A DNA stretch of 64,000 bases. It comes from Ampullaceana balthica. Lineage: Eukaryota; Mollusca; Gastropoda; Lymnaeidae. The notes below the pieces were generated by a model, which had not been told where the DNA came from, searched no databases, and saw only the letters and a list, made by a program, of their open reading frames with translations. Positions 56,671-64,000 of the stretch are shown here, piece after piece (the first letter of the stretch is position 1; the number at the start of each line of letters is the position of its first letter). The stretch is taken from positions 1-64,000 of the forward strand of contig CALYLW010001021.1 of NCBI GenBank assembly GCA_944989445.1, in the 5' to 3' direction. The translations under genes and the position numbers were made by a program.

Positions 56671-58354
56671 GGGATATCGTGTATATTTGGGATATCATGC
56701 CTCATTGGGATATCACGCCTCATTGGGATATCACGCCTCATTGGGATATCACGCCTCATTGGGATATCACGCCTCATTGGGATATCACGTCTCATTGGGA
56801 TATCACGCCTCATTGGGATATCACGCCTCATTGGGATATCACTCCTCATTGGGATATCACGCCTCATTGGGATATCACGCCTCATTGGGATATCACGCCT
56901 CATTGGGATATCACGCCTCATTGGGATATCACGCCTCATTGGGATATCACGCCTCATTGGGATATCACGCCTCATTGGGATATCACGCCTCATTGGGATA
57001 TCACGCCTCATTGGGATATCACGCCTCATTGGGATATCACGCCTCATTGGGATATCACGCCTCATTGGGATATCACGCCTCATTGGGATGTCACGCCTCA
57101 TTGGGATGTCATGCCTCATTGGGATATCATGCCTCATTGGGATATCACGCCTCATTGGGATATCACGCCTCATTGGGATATCATGCCTCATTGGGATATC
57201 ATGCCTCATTGGGATATCATGCCTCATTGGGATATCATGCCTCATTGGGATATCATGCCTCATTGGGATATCATGCCTCATTGGGATATCACGCCTCATT
57301 GGGATATCACGCCTCATTGGGATATCACGCCTCATTGGGATATCACGCCTCATTGGGATATCACGCCTCATTGGGATATCACGCCTCATTGGGATATCAC
57401 GCCTCATTGGGATATCACGCCTCATTGGGATATCACGCCTCATTGGGATATCACGCCTCATTGGGATATCACGCCTCATTGGGATATCACGCCTCATTGG
57501 GATATCATGCCTCATTGGGATATCATGCCTCATTGGGATATCATGCCTCATTGGGATATCATGCCTCATTGGGATATCATGCCTCATTGGGATATCAAGC
57601 CTCATTGGGATATCACGCCTCATTGGGATATCACGCCTCATTGGGATATCACGCCTCATTGGGATATCACGCCTCATTGGGATATCACGCCTCATTGGGA
57701 TATCACGCCTCATTGGGATATCACGCCTCATTGGGATATCACGCCTCATTGGGATATCACGCCTCATTGGGATATCACGCCTCATTGGGATATCACGCCT
57801 CATTGGGATATCACGCCTCATTGGGATATCACGCCTCATTGGGATATCACGCCTCATTGGGATATCACGCCTCATTGGGATATCACGCCTCATTGGGATA
57901 TCACGCCTCATTGGGATATCACGCCTCATTGGGATATCACGCCTCATTGGGATATCACGCCTCATTGGGATATCACGCCTCATTGGGATATCACGCCTCA
58001 TTGGGATATCACTCCTCATTGGGATATCACGCCTCATTGGGATATCACGCCTCATTGGGATATCACGCCTCATTGGGATATCACGCCTCATTGGGATATC
58101 ACGCCTCATTGGGATATCACGCCTCATTGGGATATCACGCCTCATTGGGATATCACGCCTCATTGGGATATCACGCCTCATTGGGATATCACGCCTCATT
58201 GGGATATCACGCCTCATTGGGATATCACGCCTCATTGGGATATCACGCCTCATTGGGATATCACGCCTCATTGGGATATCACGCCTCATTGGGATATCAC
58301 GCCTCATTGGGATATCACGCCTCATTGGGATATCACGCCTCATTGGGATATCAC
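56671..58354 (+). repeat. 18-bp array, about 93 copies (array 18-R)
   Basis: The unit is gggatatcacgcctcatt. Variants are mainly atcacgcc/atcatgcc, clustered in runs (57100-57290 and 57490-57600), plus rare cactcc, cacgtc and gatgtc. The first unit (gggatatcgtgtatattt) is diverged. Every unit has GATATC. Open frames of about 576-603 codons on both strands (PHWDIT, ISRLIG, HASLGY; RRDIPM on minus) are artefacts of the period. Related to array 18-L. Confidence 0.98.
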
Positions 58355-58840
58355 TCAGAACATTTTTGTTAGTTTATCAAATGTTATATCTCACATTAAA
58401 TCCCACAATCGATCACAATAAATATCAATAAAACTTAGAGTTCTGAGTCCCCCTGTGTGACTACTTAGTTTGTGACTAACAAATTATTTTCTGCTTTTTC
58501 ATGCGAGAGTCTACATTCCTCACTGCAGCTGGGCCTCATCTTTTTAAAAAAGTTTCTTTGTTCATTTTATTAGAATTTCAAGCCTCCTCTTTATTTCTGT
58601 CTATTCGTTAACGATTTAAGTGGCTTGATAGAATCCCGTTACGTGACCTTAAACAAACCGTCGCTGTTAACATCATGTGCCAACCATAACGTAACAACAT
58701 TAGAACAGAGTCCGCTAAACATGCAGCTACAAGTTAACATTTTTTTACATTCATATTTTGTCAACTTGACATGAATAACACAAAGTTGTGTGATGAACAA
58801 ACTGTTCATGTGAAGTATTTTGAAGGTGAGGCCAATGCAT
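58355..58840. other. nothing recognised
   Basis: Unique AT-rich sequence. Confidence 0.5.
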
Positions 58841-59026
58841 AATCAGACCAGTAGAAGGACAGACCCATATAAGGGCAGACCCATATAAGGTCAGACCAGT
58901 AGAAGGGCAGACCCATATAAGGGCAGACCCATATAAGGGCAGACCAGTAGAAGGGCAGACCCATATAAGGTCAGACCAGTAGAAGGGCAGACCCATATAA
59001 GGTCAGACCAGTAGAAGATCAGATCC
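58841..59026 (+). repeat. 16-bp two-type array
   Basis: Two related 16-mers, gcagacccatataagg and tcagaccagtagaagg (with gcag/tcag exchange), are interspersed in an irregular order for about 11-12 units. Confidence 0.92.
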
Positions 59027-59130
59027 CAAGAAGATCTGAACAGTAGAACAGAAATCTTTAAGACCTTTTACTTGCTTTTCCCGCTTGTGCTTGTGGAAGC
59101 TTTGTTTACTGTTTACATTTTGGTTTATTT

Positions 59131-59280
59131 TGTGTACTTAGTTCACATGTTTGGTTTAGTCTTTGTACTTAGTTCACATGTTTGATTTATTCTTTGTATT
59201 TAGTTCACATGTTTGGTTTATTCTTTGTACTTAGTTCACTTGTTTGGTTTATTCTTTGTACTTAGTTCACTTGTACCAAT
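59131..59280 (+). repeat. 31-bp minisatellite, about 5 copies
   Basis: Units contain tttgtacttagttcacatgt and ttggtttattc. The last two units have cttgt in place of catgt. Confidence 0.9.
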
Positions 59281-60610
59281 TACCGTGGCGCCCCACGTCT
59301 GCTGGAATAATGGAAGCGATTACTTTGGGGAAAGAAGCAGATTTTCTTTTCAACTTATACTGTATTTGTGTGCCCACTGCCAAGATAATCGGTAATACCT
59401 TTACTTTGATTTTAAAAGCAAACTTTGTTATTGTTTTAAAAAATAATTTATCTTTTTTTCCCATTATTAAAAAACTAAATGTCTAAATCTTAAATTATTT
59501 TTAAAAAATAATTTCTTTAAATGCAGTAAAGGAAAGTATGTGCATAAAAAATACCCAAAAAAAACGCAACAAAATAATTAAATAAACTTTCGTCTCAATT
59601 TGTTTCCTATTATCAGACTATACAATGTTAATCCGGTACTTCGACAGTCTTTCTTGGCCTAATACTATTTTTTTTAAAAAGTTTAAATGATTTATTTGGA
59701 ACAACGTGGGTAAAATTAGAAATAACATTTCTAACAATATTTAGGAACTGCATACGGTAAAATGTAACGACCCAGAGTCTTAACAATCTCCTAAAATTTA
59801 CATTGTGGATCCCTCCCCCCCCCCGGCAATAGTGGCTTACACGTCCGGAATCCAGAACAGTCTGTCAAAATGTGGTGGCTATATTCCATGAATAGATTAC
59901 GATCTTTTTCAAAGATAATCTACTCACTATTGTAAAGATAATCTACTCACTATTGTAAAGTGTTCAATTTTATATTACATGAGTCTTGAACTTGTTCACT
60001 TGGTCATTTTGAAATGTTCACCATGGTCACTTTGAAGATGGGCATCTACTTCCGGTGTTAATATCTACCAGTATTTAACAGTTCTGATTGTATCTTCTGG
60101 TGACATTTGAACTCTCGTAACATAAAGCTAAAACCGTTAGGCCTACATTTGTTAAATGTTTTTAATGTAAGTCTCATTGGAACAGTCGAAAAGTTCTAAC
60201 GATGATCTAAAATACAAAATACACTAACAAATTGTGTAAGAAAATTTTTTTGGAGCTTTATTAATAAACGAACACGAAAGCAAACGTTTCGGCTAATGCC
60301 TTCATCAGTACAATAAACATAAAGTACGTACCTACATAAGTAATAAAATTATATTTAACTAGTGCATTCAGCTGAAATCTATTAATTTTGAAAAAATACA
60401 CATCAGAATAATAAATAATTTAATACAGAACTTTTATTTAATTTTATTTGATTCATTTATTATCATATTGAACAATTTTATGTGGAACGTTCGAAAAGTG
60501 TTATTTTCGGTGCAGTAATTTGGTGCAGCACTATAAAACAAAATCGATCGCAGCGCCACCTAACTATAATTACATCCATACATACAGACGACGGGAATTA
60601 TGTATATTGA
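59281..60610. other. no gene; possible Penelope-like fragment
   Basis: At 60255-60310, on the minus strand, tgatgaaggcattagccgaa followed by acgtttgctttcgtg and ttattaataaa resembles the tail region of Penelope-like elements. No reverse transcriptase was seen. aagataatctactcactatt is duplicated near 59920-59960, and a C-run is at 59814-59824. Confidence 0.4.
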
Positions 60611-60865
60611 TTCTTAAAACAAACTACATCATACAATAGTTATTCTTAAAACAAACTACATCATACAATAGTTATTCTTAAAACAAACTACATCATACAA
60701 TAGTTATTCTTAAAACAAACTACATCATACAATAGTTATTCTTAAAACAAACTACATCATACAATAGTTATTCTTAAAACAAACTACATCATACAATAGT
60801 TATTCTTAAAACATACTACATCATACAATAGTTATTCTTAAAACATACTACATCATACAATAGTT
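60611..60865 (+). repeat. 33-bp minisatellite, about 8 copies
   Basis: Units contain ttcttaaaacaaactacatc and atacaatagttat. The last two units have acatact for acaaact. It runs straight into the next array. Confidence 0.95.
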
Positions 60866-60868
60866 GTG

Positions 60869-61189
60869 TAGGACAAACAACGACACAGGGTATAGGACAA
60901 ACAACGACACAGGGTATAGGACAAACAACGACACAGGGTATAGGACAAACAACGACACAGGGTATAGGACAAACAACGACACAGGGTATAGGACAAACAA
61001 CGACACAGGGTATAGGACAAACAACGACACAGGGTATAGGACAAACAACGACACAGGGTATAGGACAAACACGACACAGGGTATAGGACAAACAACGACA
61101 CAGGGTATAGGACAAACAACGACACAGGGTATAGGACAAACAACGACACAGGGTATAGGACAAACAACGACACAGGGTATAGGACAAAT
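60869..61189 (+). repeat. 24-bp minisatellite, about 13 copies
   Basis: Units contain taggacaaacaacgacacag plus ggta. One unit near 61071 lacks aa/ac (caaacacgac), shifting the frame. There is otherwise no variation. Confidence 0.96.
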
Positions 61190-61514
61190 GAAGAAGACTT
61201 CACATTTATTGTTTTCATTACATAATTTGTTTGTGTATTTTGTATTTTATTTAAAAGCTTTATCGCAGTCCTATTCTATATGATATATGACGATAATCTA
61301 AAAGGAGTTGCTTGACCCGACGAACCTTCAGCCAAGGAGTTTCATGTCTGGAGTTATCACCACCACCCCCCCCCCTTTCCCCCCTAGCATAGTAGCAACA
61401 AAACAAAAAAATATATGGTAATATGCACTGGTGAAAGTGGTGGGTTAAATAACGCAATTCTCATCAGTGTTAACTTTGAAATAAATCAATTTAGCAATTT
61501 AATAAATGAAGGGA
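61190..61514. other. nothing recognised
   Basis: Unique sequence with a C-run at 61364-61376. Confidence 0.5.
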
Positions 61515-61930
61515 CAAAAATGATTTTTAAAAACCACGTTTTTATAAGTGGACTAAAAAGAAGAAAACAATTTAAAACTTATAAGTTCAAGTACTTCGAT
61601 TTAATATGAATAAAAACGTGGGGCGGGCGCTTATGAGGTTTAACATATGCGGTTCACTCATTCTCTCACTTATAGATCTCTCTTTTGCCTTCTAAATTAG
61701 AAATCTTTAATTTTAAACCAAACACCCGCCCCACGTTTTTAGTCATATTAAATCGAAGTACTTGAACTTATAAGTTTTAAATTATTTTCTTCTTTTTAGT
61801 CCTCTTATAAAAACGTGATTTTTAAAAATCATTTTTTACCTTTATTTATTTTATTCTTTTTAGTCCACAAATAAAAACATTGTTTTTAAAAATATTTTTT
61901 TACCTCTATTTATTTTACCAAACGCCTCAT
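61515..61930. mobile_element. foldback element: arms of about 110 bp in inverted orientation
   Basis: The left arm (about 61517-61628) runs aaatgatttttaaaaaccac, gtttttataagtggactaaa, aagttcaagtacttcgattt, aaaaacgtggggcggg. The right arm (about 61724-61845) is its near-exact reverse complement. The central 95 bases carry tcattctctcacttatagat and ctctctttt. A third, partial arm copy follows at 61850-61920 (ctttttagtccacaaataaa). A single arm with the centre also occurs at 9985-10195. Confidence 0.88.
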
Positions 61931-62019
61931 CAGCGCCCACCCAACATTTAATAACAAAGCGACGAGGTCACGGGGTGAACTCGCCACGTGAAATTAAACT
62001 ACGGCAGGCGGGTACAGAT

Positions 62020-62440
62020 GCTTATATTAAGATAAACTAAGAAATGCATTAATTTAATTACGGTACATTGGATCGATCTGAAATTTTGATACAATGTATT
62101 GTCATCCAAGATCTATCTGTGTTAAAATTTTGAGCTCTCTAGGACCATCAGAAGTGGTTTAATTTTACGTTGGACAATTTTGAAAAATTGCGGACTCTCA
62201 GACACGAAAGCAAGTATATAATAAAATATAGATAAACTAAAAAGTTAATTAATTTAAGAACGGTACATTCGATCGATCTGAAAATTTGATACAATGCATT
62301 GTCATCCAAGGTCTATCTGTGTTAAAATTTTGAGATCTCTAAGACCATCAGAAGTGGTTTAATTTTACGTTTTACGTTGGCAGATTTGAAAAATTGTTTG
62401 ACAAACAATGCCACAGGAACGAAAGTGAGTTAATAAAACG
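62020..62440 (+). mobile_element. diverged KT-related duplication, two units
   Basis: Two tandem units of about 210 bases, at 62030-62225 and 62226-62440. Each has agataaacta, attaatttaa, cggtacatt, gatcgatctgaaa, gtcatccaag, tctatctgtgttaaaatttt and accatcagaagtggtttaat. The first 80 bases of each match the centre of the KT family; the rest does not, so this is a related but distinct family. Confidence 0.75.
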
Positions 62441-62724
62441 TGGTTAAAAAAACAACAACCCTAGCTGTAAATAAACGTTAGCTGTGTATCTGTCAGAAAA
62501 CAAGGCAGTAAATCTCTGGTAGATATTGGGTACCTTGGAACCTGTCAAAACAACGGTTAAAGACCCTTACGTAAGAGCGATGAAACTTCCTTACCCCTCC
62601 CGCAAGTTTTAAAATCAGAGAATGCTGGGAGGGTAACCTCAAAGTGAACGTGACGTCATTTTTTTAAAGTGTCCTACTTGTTCATTGCAAGTAAACCCCT
62701 AAGTTTGACATTGTACCTCTAGGT

Positions 62725-63069
62725 CAAGGGTCGGGAAACCATGGCTCGCGAGCCAGATGTGGCTCTATTGATGGCAGCATCTGGCATTTAGACAAATGTT
62801 CGATTATTAAAAGAAGGAGAAAAAAACGTTTATTCAGACTCATTTGATCTACAGTATCTACATATTAATTGCATATAAAAAACAGCATAGCAATGATATT
62901 AAAAATAATTCAGAGACATAATTATTGTACATTAAGTGTTGAATTTACACAAAATGCACACATTTACTTGAATTTTTAGTTTTAAACATAATGTATGGCT
63001 CTCACAGAATTACTTTTCAAAATATGTGGTGTTTATGGCTCTCTCAGGCAAAAAGTTTCCCGACCCCTG
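62725..63069. mobile_element. 345-bp hAT MITE
   Basis: Left end CAAGGGTCGGGAAACCATGG, right end in reverse complement CAGGGGTCGGGAAACTTTTT. The gctcgcgagccagatgtggc subterminal motif is well known from hAT MITEs. Flanking ctctaggt and ccctagat match at 6 of 8 positions, a plausible aged target duplication. The interior is AT-rich and non-coding. Confidence 0.85.
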
Positions 63070-63133
63070 CCCTAGATTGTCTATGCAGACGGACACAGCA
63101 GGTAACTTTGAACACATGCACTTTTCACTGACG

Positions 63134-63530
63134 ACCAGACATTGCGTCACACAGCTTGGCTCACAGACAAACAGACATTGCGTCACATGGCTTGGCTCAC
63201 AGACGACCAGACATTGCGTCACATGGCTTGGCTCAAAGACAACCAGACCTTGCGTCACACGGCTTGGCTCACAGACAACCCGACATTGCGTCACACGGCT
63301 TGGCACACAGACTTCCAGAAATTGCGTCACACGGCTTGGCTCACAGACAACCAGACATTGCGTCACACGGCTTGGCTCACAGACAACCAGACATTGCGTC
63401 ACGCGGCTTGGCTCACAGACAACCAGATATTACGTCACATGGCTTTGGCTCACAAACAACCAGACGTTGCGTCACACGGCTTGTCTCGCAGACGACCAGA
63501 CATTGCGTCTCACGGCTTGGCTCACAGAGA
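63134..63530 (+). repeat. 36-bp minisatellite, about 11 copies
   Basis: Units contain cagacattgcgtcacacggc and ttggctcacagacaac, with atggc/acggc and gacgacc/gacaacc variants. One unit near 63442 has an extra t (ggctttggc), which shifts the frame and explains the overlapping frames. Confidence 0.95.
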
Positions 63531-63884
63531 CCTGCTTGTAGTGCGTGCTTGTGTTGCCTGTGTTTTACCTCGATAAGGCTCCCCCTGTACAGTGTGTAAA
63601 GTTGGTCATATTGACAGAAGACAAGCGGAGGTCTTGTCGTAAACAAAACTGTCGCATCGCGTCCCCCAACAGACCAGCATTGTCCTGGGATAACATTTGT
63701 CATAACTGACGTTGTTGGCGCAATTCAAGCGACGGAAACAAAAACGTAAACCTGTGCTGTTTGGTGCTTAGTGTTCAAGGTTACGGGGTCGATTTACGCC
63801 ACATTTTTAGCGGTGCATGTTGTAAGCGTTGTCAATGACTTCCAGGAAAACCTTTACCGAAATTCTCGGACTGGTAGTCAAAAC
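63531..63884. other. nothing recognised
   Basis: Unique sequence. Confidence 0.5.
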
Positions 63885-64000
63885 CAGTGGCGTCACTAGG
63901 GGGTGCAGGGGGTGCTGACCGCACCAGGTGACACCATCACAAGTGGTGGCAACAAAGTGTAAAATTAAGTATGTCCCCGTTATTTGGCACTGACAGACTC
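63885..64000 (+). mobile_element. hAT-D-family copy running off the window
   Basis: Begins CAGTGGCGTCACTAGGGGGT and has accaggtgacacc and a ccccgttatttggcactgac block shared with the MITE at 35628-35822. The right end lies beyond the window, so its length is unknown. Confidence 0.8.

Noticed and set aside
56538..58431. Open frames of about 580-603 codons (PHWDIT, ISRLIG, RRDIPM) as proteins
   Set aside because: Same artefact of an 18-bp period; all frames come from one tandem array.

Overview
This is a eukaryotic, repeat-dominated window. It looks like gene-poor intergenic DNA from a mollusc, most likely a gastropod. That assignment rests on a tRNA-headed SINE whose body I recall from freshwater snails, on decayed DUF4371/ZMYM1-like hAT transposases, and on a truncated CR1/L2-type LINE. 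The species cannot be fixed from sequence alone. I found no credible host protein-coding gene and no tRNA, rRNA or CRISPR locus. Nearly all long open frames lie in tandem arrays whose period is a multiple of three, or whose variants happen to lack stops; arrays of this kind are open in several frames on both strands at once and should not be annotated as proteins.

Layout. 0-8.6 kb: unique AT-rich DNA with small minisatellites, a SINE, a MITE-like element and a run of 30-36 bp arrays, one of them broken by a 180-bp mobile element. 8.66-15.85 kb: three hAT transposons nested in one another, with target-site duplications visible for all three; each carries a decayed transposase, and the outer one also carries a 44-bp minisatellite. 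15.9-18.2 kb: LINE 3' end, further hAT ends and AT microsatellites. 18.5-24.9 kb: polypurine tracts, a 62-bp minisatellite of about 23 copies, a 12-bp-based array and a 21-bp AT-rich array. 25.0-27.3 kb: a ZBED5/FAM200-like hAT remnant holding two copies of a dispersed inverted-terminus family. 27.6-35 kb: minisatellites almost end to end, including a 14-bp array of about 73 units and a 24-bp array of about 66 units. 35-42 kb: two hAT MITEs and several 14-44 bp arrays. 42.8-45.6 kb: the largest array, an 18-bp unit of about 160 copies. 45.9-51.5 kb: more minisatellites. 51.6-54.8 kb: a complete-length hAT with 8-bp target duplications and a decayed transposase on the minus strand. 56-61.2 kb: a 15-bp array, a second large 18-bp array (about 93 copies) related to the first in inverted orientation, and smaller arrays. 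61.5-64 kb: a long inverted-repeat element, a hAT MITE, a 36-bp array and the start of another copy of the 51.6-kb hAT family.

The parts do not form a pathway. What the window records is genome dynamics: repeated hAT insertion (including into AT microsatellites and into each other) and local birth of about 38 tandem arrays, at least two of which appear to have grown from transposon sequence. Copy counts are estimates from reading the sequence by eye.
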